DNA from: Paratinospora sagittata | Taxonomy: Eukaryota > Streptophyta > Magnoliopsida > Ranunculales > Menispermaceae | Assembly (NCBI GenBank): GCA_035771175.1 | Contig: CM069593.1 | Location: 32,748,741-32,812,740, forward strand | Length of the DNA: 64,000 nucleotides | Direction of reading: 5' to 3' | Shown: positions 1-8,539 of the stretch, one piece after another | How positions within the stretch are numbered: position 1 is the first letter of the stretch | Layout: the number at the start of each line of letters is the position of its first letter | Translations under genes and position numbers: made by a program | The notes under the pieces: model-generated | Seen by the model: the letters and a program-made list of their open reading frames with translations, nothing else | Databases searched by the model: none | Told to the model about the DNA's origin: nothing

Positions 1-445
1 ATCCTAGTGATCGTGTAATCAAGCTGAGAAGTACGACATCTAAACATATGTCGAGAGTGTGGGATCGCGCTTAACCTGCCTTTGGACGTGTAAATATCAA
101 AGAGTGATCCTCTCTCAAGGATTTCTAAAATTTTTGACAATATTTCAGATGTAAGGGTGATATCAACACCATTCACCTTTGTAGTGATGGTAAAAGTATT
201 TTGGTTTTTAATGGTCAAATTTTCATAAAATGAGGCAACAAAAGATCGAAAAACGCACCTTTCAAGATTGATGACTAGCGTCCAACCTAAGGCTGCCAGT
301 TTGTCATGGAGCATAGGGTAGTATTCATCTGGTAAAATTACCAGTCTTCCTGTCTGGACTGGAATTGAAGGAAAAGATCTGAATCAAGGAGGTTGAGAAC
401 TTTCCCTTTCAACATTCTTCTTAAATTCTTTGGTCTTTGCTCCAT
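1..445 (-). pseudogene. 5' end of an unidentified transposon-type ORF, frameshifted, runs off the window edge
   Basis: An ATG at 445-443 (minus) opens 35 codons rich in Arg, Lys and Leu, ending at a TAA at 338-340. A second frame, open from about 385 to the window edge (over 120 codons), continues the protein, so a frameshift near 340-380 is likely. Readable features are LPDEYYPMLHDKLAALGW, then SFVASFYENL, then TKVNGVDITLTSEIL. The pattern (LGW, then FYxNL, then a VxGVxI strand and an ILxxIL helix) resembles the plant transposon protein domain found in ORF1-like proteins of large Gypsy elements. That is recall of a pattern, not a search result. No catalytic motif is visible. A TATA box lies 140 bases upstream with no primer-binding site between, so this could also be a host-like gene or a DNA-transposon ORF. 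Confidence 0.4.
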
Positions 446-580
446 CGAGTTGTTTTTTTCTTTAAGATAAAACTTGGAGAGGAATATAAGGTATGTTAGG
501 GAAAAGAAACATATAGCTAAGAAAGAAGGAAGACAAGAGAGGTGAGGAGGCTGAGTGAAGGAACTCCCCTCCTCCCTTTT

Positions 581-590
581 TATTTATAGA
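581..590 (-). promoter_or_regulatory. TATA box upstream of the 1-445 ORF
   Basis: On the minus strand the sequence reads CTATAAATAAAAAGG, a good plant TATA box. It is 140 bases upstream of the ATG at 445. The stretch between (446-580) is a CT-rich leader with no ORF. Confidence 0.5.
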
Positions 591-645
591 AAATTATGGG
601 GCGGCGAGGGGAGGGGTGCTAAAAAGCAAAAAGGGGGTCATATAG

Positions 646-1774
646 AAGCATAGTGGCCCACATTATCAATATTACAATAAAAACTATTAAGGAAAATACA
701 GTTATATTGCACATATAGAGTTTGTTACATATTAAATTATTTATAGTAAAAAGACAACAAAAAGGTAACAATGGTGAAACCCATACAAAAGTACCAAAAT
801 AAAAAAAGAGAAGTAGTCAAAGAGAGGCGTCTAGAAGCCTGGAACCATCGCCACCATAGTTTAGACAAATCAGGCAGGACTTGGGGAGAGTACATACACA
901 AAAGTCCAAACATAGACTTGGTTTGGCCATAACCCCCAGAATAAATCCATCCAAACCCATCTTAATTCCCTGCAAAGATTAGTAACGGGGTGAGCTCAAC
1001 AGCTCAGTGAGATCAAACAGGGTAAACAAGTCTTACATGCCTAATAATAAATATAAAACAACTGTCATCAGACAATTATGCCACAACAATACAATCAAGC
1101 AATGATATGAATGAAACGTGGTCACACGACATCACAGGTCAGGTACCATTCACTCGCAACCTGTGATCTAAGACATCGATACAATATCCAACAACTAAGA
1201 GGTCTCATGAGTTCCACTGTTAACAGTGACAGTGTCACTCTACAGTGTCCAACGTAACAACATAGCACCCAATAATATATCATAATGATGATTCCCATGG
1301 TCCAGTGTAACGACATAACACCCATGGTTATGAATTTAACATTTGTAATAGATAGCCTCATGCATGAAGTAAACCATGGTAACAGTTGTGATGCATGATG
1401 CTATGTAATTCATTATTAAACAAGTAAGAAATGCAAACCTAGCCTTCATTCCCTACCTTAACACACTTTCAGTGCATAACGCTTTCTTCTAACTTCTTAA
1501 AGTGTGCAAGGACGCAGGAGAATGCAAAAAGGTCAAAAGAGAACGAGGAGAGCGAGGGGGCCAAAGAGGGAAAATTGAGGGGGGGCCACCCCTATTTATA
1601 GGGTGGCCCCAAGGGGCTGGCCCCCCATGGGGACAGTCATTTCCTTTGGACTATCCCACTATGGGGGTCTATATTTTCTTCGAGAAGGGCATTTACCACT
1701 TGTTGCAGCTATACCTGGAGGGTTTTCAAGCGGTTAAATTAATTTTTACAGTAGAAAAAGTGGGGGGTGTTACA
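646..1774 (-). mobile_element. Gypsy LTR, truncated (family 1)
   Basis: On the minus strand it begins TGTAACACCCCCC at 1774, the usual start of plant chromovirus LTRs. It matches 60026-60945 closely and in the same orientation. The other copy shows that about 80 bases of the LTR 3' end are missing here, so the element is broken at about 646. It interrupts the 5' LTR of Copia A, which resumes at 1775. Inside are a TATA box (1593-1600), the conserved motif TGAGCTCAACAGCTCAGTGA (991-1010), a splice-donor-like AAG/GTAGGG (minus, GT at 1456-1455) and an acceptor-like TTTGCAG/G (AG at 971-970). It is a solo or partial LTR, since no coding region of this family adjoins it. Confidence 0.75.
1582..1610 (-). 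promoter_or_regulatory. TATA box in the loop of a perfect 10-bp inverted repeat
   Basis: GGGGCCACCC (1582-1591) and its exact reverse complement GGGTGGCCCC (1601-1610) flank a nine-base loop that reads TATAAATAG on the minus strand. This is the best TATA candidate of the 646-1774 LTR and could form a stable hairpin around the promoter core. Confidence 0.6.
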
Positions 1775-2108
1775 CTTTTTAACCAAGCCCTTGTGTAGGT
1801 GAGCGTTGTAGTGGCTTTCTAACCAGGCCCTGGTGTTGGTTAGTGTAAACAATTTCTAATTCGCACGAAAGTGATTCGCCAATAATAGGCTGAAAAATCC
1901 TGAGCGGTGTGATTGGGTAGTAGACGTAGGTTCAAAGGGAACAGAACCTCTCTAAATCCTTTGTGTTCATATATTTTCCTGCACTTGTTATTTGGATTGT
2001 TATCGATTGCGCACGTTATTTATTTAATTAAAATATTAGAAAGGTAACGCAAAAATCTGCCAAGTTAAATTCACACCCCCCCTCTTGGATGATAATACTG
2101 GGCCAACA
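1775..2108 (+). repeat. Remnant of Copia A 5' LTR (A-type)
   Basis: It ends GGGCCAACA at 2108, two bases before the primer-binding site. Read backwards, it aligns along its whole length with the LTR starting at 53277 and with 51081-51420 (same PyrPu blocks, the same 'Cys-poor' AT tracts and the repeated gcttggttagaaagcca unit), which establishes the A-type family. Only the last 334 bases of an LTR of about 2.3 kb remain. Confidence 0.8.
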
Positions 2109-2110
2109 AG

Positions 2111-2122
2111 TGGTATCAGAGC
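2111..2122 (+). other. Primer-binding site of Copia A
   Basis: TGGTATCAGAGC is complementary to the 3' end of plant initiator methionine tRNA. It starts two bases after the LTR end CCAACA, which fixes the LTR boundary. Confidence 0.9.
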
Positions 2123-2164
2123 TGGTTTTTGCACTCAAAGTTATCTAACAATTTCTTTGAGTAA

Positions 2165-3340
2165 ATGGTAGGAATTAGTTCTAACAGTTCTTCTAGGGTT
2201 ACACACGATGAAGGGAACTCTGTGAATCGCCCTCCACTGTTTAAGGGTGATAACTACTTTCACTAGAAAACAAACATGAGATACTTCATGAGATCGCTTG
2301 ACTTTGATATTTGGGACACTGTCAGAAATGGATATACTGCTCCTACAAAGATAAAAAATGGAGTAATTGTGCTAAAGGAAAAAAGTGAATGGCTACCTGG
2401 AGAAAATAAGCTTGAGCAAATGAATGATAAAGCCATAAGCATTCTTTTCTGCAGTCTCTCCATCAATGAGTTTAACAGAGTTGGTGTTTGCGACACTGCC
2501 AAAGAGATTTGGGATAAATTAGAAGTAACTCATGAAGGCACAAAGCAAGTAAAGGAGAAAAAACTGAGAGTGCTGGAGGAATCATATGAAACCTTCAGAA
2601 TCAGTGAGAATGAAGACATCTTTGATCTAATAACACGCTTCACCAAAATCATAAATGAGATGAAAAATTCCGGTGAGGTGTTCCTCAGGCAAAGACAGTT
2701 GGAAAATTTCTTAGAAGATTACACCCTAAAGTCACGACAATCGAAGAAGCCAAAAACCTTGGTGACTACACCTTTGATGAGATGTGTCGATCTCTGATGG
2801 TTCATCAAATGAAATTGAACAACCGACTTAAGAAGGAATTAAAGGATGACCACAAGGCAAAAAAGAACTTAGCTTTGAACGTGAACGATTTAAGTGACCC
2901 ATCTTCTGGTGATGAGAGCACATATGATGAGGTTGCAATGCTTACCAAACGGCGAAGTTTCTTGAGAAGAAAAGGAAAATGAGAATCTAGTTCAAATTAC
3001 TTCAAGACCAAATAAAATGAAATCACATGCTACAAATGTAACAAGCTTGGACACATGAGAAATGACTGCCCAAACAGAGAGAAGTACTTTGATTCTAGAA
3101 GAAATGACAAGAAAGTCTTGAAGGCCACTTGGGATGATACAAGTTCAAGCGAGAGCAAATCAGATTCTGGCAATGAAAAGGTTGTACTGTGCCTCATGGC
3201 AAGTACGGAGGTAAAAAAACTCTACCTCTCTTATTTTTGATGACTGTTTTGATTCAAATGATGAAAATGATATTGAGTGTTTGAGACTTAAACTTACTAG
3301 GGAAATAAAAAAGAACTCAAAACTCAAAAGTAGCATAAGA
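2165..3340 (+). pseudogene. gag: Copia A gag, N-terminal part
   Basis: Gag forms the particle that packages element RNA. The likely start is the ATG at 2165, 54 bases after the primer-binding site, because the frame reads through RPPLFKGDNY, the usual Copia gag N-terminus. An in-frame TAG at 2264-2266 replaces the Trp expected in YxxWK. The UBN2-type gag core follows (IWDTVRNGY, then EIWDKLEVTHEGTKQVKEKK), with a frameshift at about 2705. The protein resumes as DEMCRSLMVHQMKLNNRL, with a further stop near 2980, and reaches a CCHC knuckle, CYKCNKLGHMRNDCP, at about 3031-3075. An acidic Ser-rich segment follows, then a frameshift near 3215. The solo LTR inserts at 3345. Clearly non-functional. 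Confidence 0.85.
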
Positions 3341-3344
3341 GAAG

Positions 3345-5849
3345 TGTGACGCCCCGAAAATTATTTCATTTAGCCCATAACCCAATTGCATTTTGCCCAA
3401 ACTCTATGTGTTGCCTTGATATGTTTGGTGGTTGTTTGATGGTTGTTTAATGTTTGTATATTTGATGCTTGATAATGTATATAAATATGTGCATTATAAA
3501 TTGTATATGGGTCATGTTAAATTAAATTATAATGCATATGTCAAGTTGGTGCATGAGAATGGACAAGTGTCCCATGCCCCATTTCTCTTCTCCAATACAT
3601 GTCAAGTTGGTGCATGAAAATGGACAAGTGTCCCATGCCCCATTTCTCCTCTCCAACACATGTCAAGGTTGGTGCATGAGAGTGGACAAGTGTCCCATGC
3701 CCTACTTCTCTTCCCCAAAAAAGTCCTAGAGGAAGAGTGGAGAGAAAGGAAAAAAGAAGAGAAAGGAAAGAAGAAAAGAAAGAAAGAGGGAGTTGCTTTG
3801 AGGAAAGTCTCAGCAACATTTTCATCAAAGAGCTGGATCTTGGTGATTATTGTCAGATTGAGCTCAAAATTTGTCAGAGAGTTCGTATCTTATGGGTATT
3901 CATTCTGGCCGGGGGAGATCTTGATTGGAGTTTTCTTTTGAAAGATATAACCTCCCAAACAAAGCTGGTTGGAAAGTCTGGATTTCTCGCGCAGTTTAGA
4001 TCAAACAAATAGATCTCCTAAATCTACCGTGGATGGATATGATATTTGAGAAGGTGGTTCACAACTGATGTTTCTGAATTATGAACGGTTGAGATTTTGG
4101 TGGTTTAAGTATTTTGTGTTATATAGTCATCTGAGTTCAAGTATTTGCAGCAGGAAAGGAGAAATTGTCTGATTAGAGACTTGTTCATCAAAGAAGCTTA
4201 GCTTTTCGGTCCACCGTTGGATTGAGCTGATATTTGGACAAAAGGTTTTCCTCTTAACATTCGTCAATCTATCGGTTGATTTTGTGATTAAATATTTCGG
4301 TTGGCAGCTTGATACATCTGAACAGAATATTAAATGGAAACTTTGTAGGGTTGTTTGTATTAGACCTAAATTTAGAATATGAACTTAGGTATTTCGAAAT
4401 AGCATGCATGTCAACTATGTTGACCTAGTTTGTCATTGTTGATGAACCCATGATGCAAAATCAGTGATATACATGGCTGAACATGGTGACCTAGTGTAAA
4501 TAGGCAATATGGCCTAAGTATGATATTTTAGGGCTTTTGATGCTTTTGGCCTAGAATCATTGAATTGATGCAATTTATGTCTAATTAAGCATGATTAGGG
4601 TTGATTATGCTACTGATTTGGTGGTTGTGACCATATCATGGGTTAGGCCTACTTGTGATCAAGTGACCGAATTTGGGCATGTTTATACCTAAGGAATTGA
4701 AAATTAGTATTTTTGATTAATTGAATGGTTTATGAATGAGAACTATGCATTAGAGGCCTAAGTCATGTGATTTGAGTTGAATGATGGGATTAGATTGGAT
4801 TTAGGCCTATTGTTTATATGTGGGCTGATTTAGGGTTGATGTGTAATGTCTATGTGATTGAGCATAGAAATTGATGTATGGGGGTTGTAAGTAGACTTCA
4901 TTTATGATTATATCTTTTACGTCATCATATCACTTATATATATTATATGTTGAAAGCATGAATTTGTCATAATGTTTTGAATGATGCATTGATTTGAGAA
5001 AACCTTATGACTTTGGTTGGGCCCATCTATCTGGCTAATAGGAGGACTTAACCTTGTCAAATGAGGTTTTAAAAAGGAAATATTTGGGGATGAGAACGGT
5101 ACGGTGAAATAGACGTGCACTAGTAACCCCAACGCATGTGGAATGTGGATCCAAATTGATAAGCTTTTACTTGCATCGAACTTATTATAAATGCTTGATA
5201 TCTATATGTTATGAGCTTTTAATCATGCTACACATTGACATGCATACATGATATTTATTGATGAGTATTGATAGCATATTTGAATTCTATTCACTGGGCA
5301 CCGTTGGCTCACCCTCATTTTCCTCTTTCAGGTCCTTCTGTCCTGAATAAGGGCAAATGAGTAGTCATATCTTGAGGGCCTTGCCGACGAGAGAATCCAA
5401 GGCCTCGATGTGAGTTGAGAGGCATTTTGATTGAACTATGTTTTAAATTATGATGTATTATATTTTGGACTATGTAATTATAACACTTACCACATTGTAG
5501 TATGGGTGAGTTGGGACTTGTTAGATAGACCATGTGGGCATATGACGATTTTTTTGTACCCATAGTTTTGCACTTTATGTGTATGTCAATCTTGATGGAC
5601 TGCAGGGATTATGGTTTTATTTATGGTTCATTTTTATGGAGTATCTCTTGTCTTGGATGATTAATACGGTTGGTAGTTTTGTTTAGTACCTGTTTATATT
5701 ATGTCGTTGTTTGGGATAAGGCTCGTAGGGTCTCAACCACCTCACGAGGGTTGAGGACTTGTTTGAGATACCTACGTCGGGCATCCCACCCCAGCATTCC
5801 GCACGCCATTCCTAGCGGGGTTGGTGGTCCGGGGTGCGGGGCCGCCACA
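3345..5849 (+). mobile_element. Gypsy (Tekay-like) solo LTR with target-site duplication
   Basis: It starts TGTGACGCCCC and ends GCCGCCACA. The 5-bp target duplication AGAAG is at 3340-3344 and 5850-5854, and the gag of Copia A continues directly after it. It belongs to the same LTR family as the complete element at 23012-33916, in the opposite orientation. A full-length solo LTR arises by recombination between the two LTRs of an inserted element. It contains a 61-bp triplication (3539-3720) and the conserved TTCACTGGGC...GCTCACCC module followed by an acceptor-like CTCTTTCAG/G (AG at 5330-5331). No protein is encoded; the short ORFs in it are chance. Confidence 0.92.
3539..3720 (+). repeat. 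Three tandem copies of a 61-bp unit
   Basis: Copies start at about 3539, 3600 and 3661. Each reads TGTCAAGKTGGTGCATGARA followed by a GGACAAGTGTCCCATGCC core and a CT-rich end, with a few substitutions. The related complete LTRs (23012-25965, 30934-33916) have a single copy, so the triplication is private to this solo LTR. The core GGACAAGTGTCC is itself a near palindrome. Confidence 0.9.
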
Positions 5850-5854
5850 AGAAG

Positions 5855-6167
5855 TCTTAGTTGAAATATAATCACAACAGGATGTTTTAGATACTCTCCA
5901 AATTGATTATGAAATACTTAGAAAGGAGAGAGATACACTCCAAAAGAGTGTAGATGACCTAACGAGTGTGGTACACAAGTTTACAAACGGTCAAAAACTA
6001 TTTGATATGATGTTAGGAGCACAACGGTGTGCTTTTGACAAGGCTGGGTTAGGATATACCGAAGGGTCAAAGCAAAAATCATATGACTATTTATTGACCA
6101 AGTGACCTACTTGCAACTATTGCAATAGACAAGGCCATACCATAAAAAGGTGCACACTTAGAATAAA
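5855..6167 (+). pseudogene. gag: Copia A gag, C-terminal part with second zinc knuckle
   Basis: This continues the gag interrupted by the solo LTR. It reads as a charged, coiled-coil-like stretch (LDTLQIDYEILRKERDTLQK type), then a CCHC knuckle CNYCNRQGHTIKRC at about 6112-6153 (C-x2-C-x4-H-x4-C). The parallel copy at 52925-53255 has the same order. Small indels and stops break the frame, including a TGA at about 6102. A second knuckle just before protease is typical of SIRE-like Copia elements (family knowledge). Confidence 0.75.
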
Positions 6168-7568
6168 ATGGTGCACATAAATGAGGCTAGCCTTATGGGA
6201 CCCAAGGCCACTTGGGTACCAAAATCAAAAGTGTTCTACGTTGTATATGATACTTCAAATAATGATGTATGGTACTTGGATAGCGGATGCTCTAGGCACA
6301 TGACTGGTAACAAATCAAATTTCTTGAGCATGTGCCACAAAGATAGAGGTGTCGTAACATTCGGCGACAACAGCGAAGGAAAAATTGTTAGTATCGGCAT
6401 TATTAGTGACGACTCTCTATCTATATCTGATGTTCTTTATGTCAACGACCTGACATATCATCTCTTGAGCATAAGTCAATTGTGTGACAAGGGATTTGTC
6501 ATTTCGTTTGAAGCAAATCGTTGCCTTATCAAGCATGATACTGAAAATGTTGCAGTCATTGCATATAGATCTAAAAATGTTTATTCTACAAACTTGCATG
6601 AATTTTGTGATCAAAATGTTTCATGTTTAAGTTCTATTGAACAAAATGATGCTTGGCTTTGACATAGGAGACTAGCTCATGTAGGGATGAAAAATATTTC
6701 AAAGTTGTCAAAACTTAACCTAGCTAGAGGACTCCCTAAAGGAATATACTTGAAAGATAAAGTATGTGAGCCATGCCAATTGGGCAAACATACAAAGTCT
6801 TCTTTCAAGAGTAAGTCCCAAAGCTCAATCACAAGAGCTCTTGAACTTGTACATATGGACTTGTTTAGACCAACTCGAACACAAAGCTTAGGTGGAAAAT
6901 CTTATTGTCTTGTGATTGCTGATGATTTTACTCGTTACACATGGGTTTACTTTCTTGCACATAAGATTGATGTATTTGATATATTTGTAAAATTTTGCTT
7001 TTATGTTGAAAATGAAAAGGGATATAAGATCAATGTCATTAGAAGTGATCGGGGTGGGGAGTGTGTAAACAAAAGTCTTGAAAACTTTTGCAACAAGCAA
7101 AGATACACCCATCACCTTTCAGCCCCCAAAACTCCTCAACAGAATGGAGTTGTTGAAAGGAAAAACAAATCCCTTCAAGAATTGTGCAGAACAATGTTAT
7201 GTGAATATGATGGAGCAAAATACTTTTGGGCTGAAGCTATAAACACTACTTACTATGTCATGAATAGAGTAATGGTTAGGAGGAAACTAGATAAAACTCC
7301 CTATGAACTTTGGAAGGGTAGAACTCCTAAAATCGATCACTTAAAAGTCTTTGGTTGTAAATGTTATATCTTAAACGATAAAGACAACCTTGAAAAATTT
7401 GACCCTAAGTCTGACATTGGTATATTTTTAGGGTATGCATCTCATAGTAGAGTTTATAGGGTATTCAATAAATCTTCAAAATTAGTAGAAAAATCAATAC
7501 ATGTTAAATTTGATGAATCTGACCCTAGAATGGCTCTAGAAAAGAAAATAGGACAGGTTAGTAGATGA
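6168..7568 (+). pseudogene. pol: Copia A protease and integrase, one nonsense codon
   Basis: One reading frame runs from 6168 to 7568, broken only by a TGA at 6660-6662 where a Trp is expected. Protease: WYLDSGCSRHMTG with the catalytic Asp in DSG (about 6270-6310). Integrase follows: HRRLAHVGMKN and CEPCQLGK form the HHCC zinc finger, and the catalytic triad is D in VHMDLF (about 6855), D in RSDRGGE (about 7045) and E in GVVERKN (about 7150). After the core come the Copia-type GYASHSRVYRVFN segment and an acidic linker. Protease cleaves the polyprotein; integrase inserts the cDNA. A TGG-to-TGA change points to C-to-T decay on the other strand. Confidence 0.88.
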
Positions 7569-7571
7569 TGG

Positions 7572-7605
<34 letters not shown>

Positions 7606-7613
7606 AATGATGA
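7563..7613 (+). repeat. (GAT)n microsatellite in the integrase-RT linker
   Basis: About 13 GAT units with two imperfections. They would encode an Asp run in the acidic linker. The sister copy at 59761-59778 has only about six units, so the tract has expanded or contracted since the two diverged. Confidence 0.9.
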
Positions 7614-8225
7614 AATCATAACAAACAAACTTGTTGGTCACAAGTCTAGTGAACCCCAAGTTGAACTAGTTGTTGAACCACCCAAGAACACTAGGTTGTT
7701 TTTAGGTCACCCTCAAAATCAAATCATAGGTGATCCAAACCTTAGTGTAGCAACTAGAGCTTCACTTAGAGATCAAGGGCATGTAGCCTTTGTATCCCAG
7801 ATTGAGCCTACTAAGGTAGACGAAGCTTTAACTAATGAAAACTGAAGTCTTGCTATGCAAGAAGAGTTGAGACACTTCACTAGAAACAAAGTGTGAGATT
7901 TTGTACCAAAACCAGAACACCAAAGTGTTATTGGAACCAAATGGGTGTTAAGAACAAGAAAGATGAGAAATGAATCATAGTCAGAAACAAAACAAGATTG
8001 ATAGCACAGAGCTACAATCAAGAAGAAGGAATTGACTATGAAGAAGCTTTCGCTCCAATAGCAAGATTAGAAATAATTCGATTATTACTTGCTTATGCTT
8101 GCTATACGGATTCATGTTATATCAAATGGATGTTAAAAGTGCTTTCTTGAATGAATTTATAAATGAAGAGGTCTATGTGAAGCAACCACTCGGTTTTGAG
8201 GACAGTGTCAAACCTGATCATGCTT
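7614..8225 (+). pseudogene. Copia A reverse transcriptase, N-terminal fragment
   Basis: Recognisable pieces are a linker (PPKNTRLFLGHPQ), then SLAMQEELRHFTRNKV, VIGTKWVLR, and an AFAPIARLE-like stretch, as in the start of Copia RT. Several stops and frameshifts separate them. The sequence stops at about 8225, before the catalytic YVDD motif, where it meets Tat-like sequence. RT and RNase H are lost. Confidence 0.75.
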
Positions 8226-8235
8226 ATAGATTTAG

Positions 8236-8379
8236 ATTGTTTTCGGTGACCCAAACGTCACCACCCTTGTAAGTATGCTCTAGAACCCATAATTCTCTAC
8301 GTACTTTTATTCTTTTTTTTCATTGTCTAACTTAGGCATCAAATTGTTTTCGGTGGCTAAGCGTCACCACCCTTATAAG
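8236..8379 (+). repeat. Direct repeat with a small hairpin, Tat-like LTR end or leader
   Basis: ATTGTTTTCGGTG followed by a CGTCACCACCCTT end occurs at 8236-8273 and again at 8343-8379. The first copy has GGTGAC and GTCACC six bases apart, able to pair. It probably lies in the end of the LTR or the leader, because the primer-binding-site-like motif is 110 bases further on. Confidence 0.6.
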
Positions 8380-8489
8380 TTCAGAGTGCAGTAGTCTTTC
8401 ACAAAATTTTGGAGGATCAGACAGCTTTTACCTTCAGTCAACCAACATGGTTTTGCGGTTCGAAGCGAGAGATTTTTGGTTGAAACATT

Positions 8490-8507
8490 TGGCACCATCT
8501 GTGAGGA
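8490..8507 (+). other. Primer-binding-site-like motif of the Tat remnant
   Basis: TGGCACCATCTGTGAGG resembles the TGGCGCCGTCTGTGGG motif commonly seen just before gag in Tat-type elements. The gag-like ATG at 8540 follows 33 bases later. Two CG-to-CA changes again fit C-to-T decay. Confidence 0.55.
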
Positions 8508-8539
8508 ATAGTAACTGAAAGGTCAGTTTCCATAAAACC

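Larger units (their letters stand above)
1775..8225 (+). mobile_element. Copia element A (SIRE/Maximus-like), 5' and 3' truncated
   Basis: The parts are a 5' LTR remnant (1775-2108), a primer-binding site, gag with two CCHC knuckles, protease, integrase and the start of reverse transcriptase, in Copia order (integrase before RT). The upstream part of the LTR was replaced by the Gypsy LTR at 646-1774. The 3' end stops inside RT at about 8225, where Tat-like sequence begins. A Gypsy solo LTR (3345-5849) sits in gag. Two zinc knuckles, a coiled-coil gag segment and LTRs over 2 kb in its relatives suggest the SIRE/Maximus lineage. The coding region has several frameshifts and stop codons and cannot be active. 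Confidence 0.85.
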
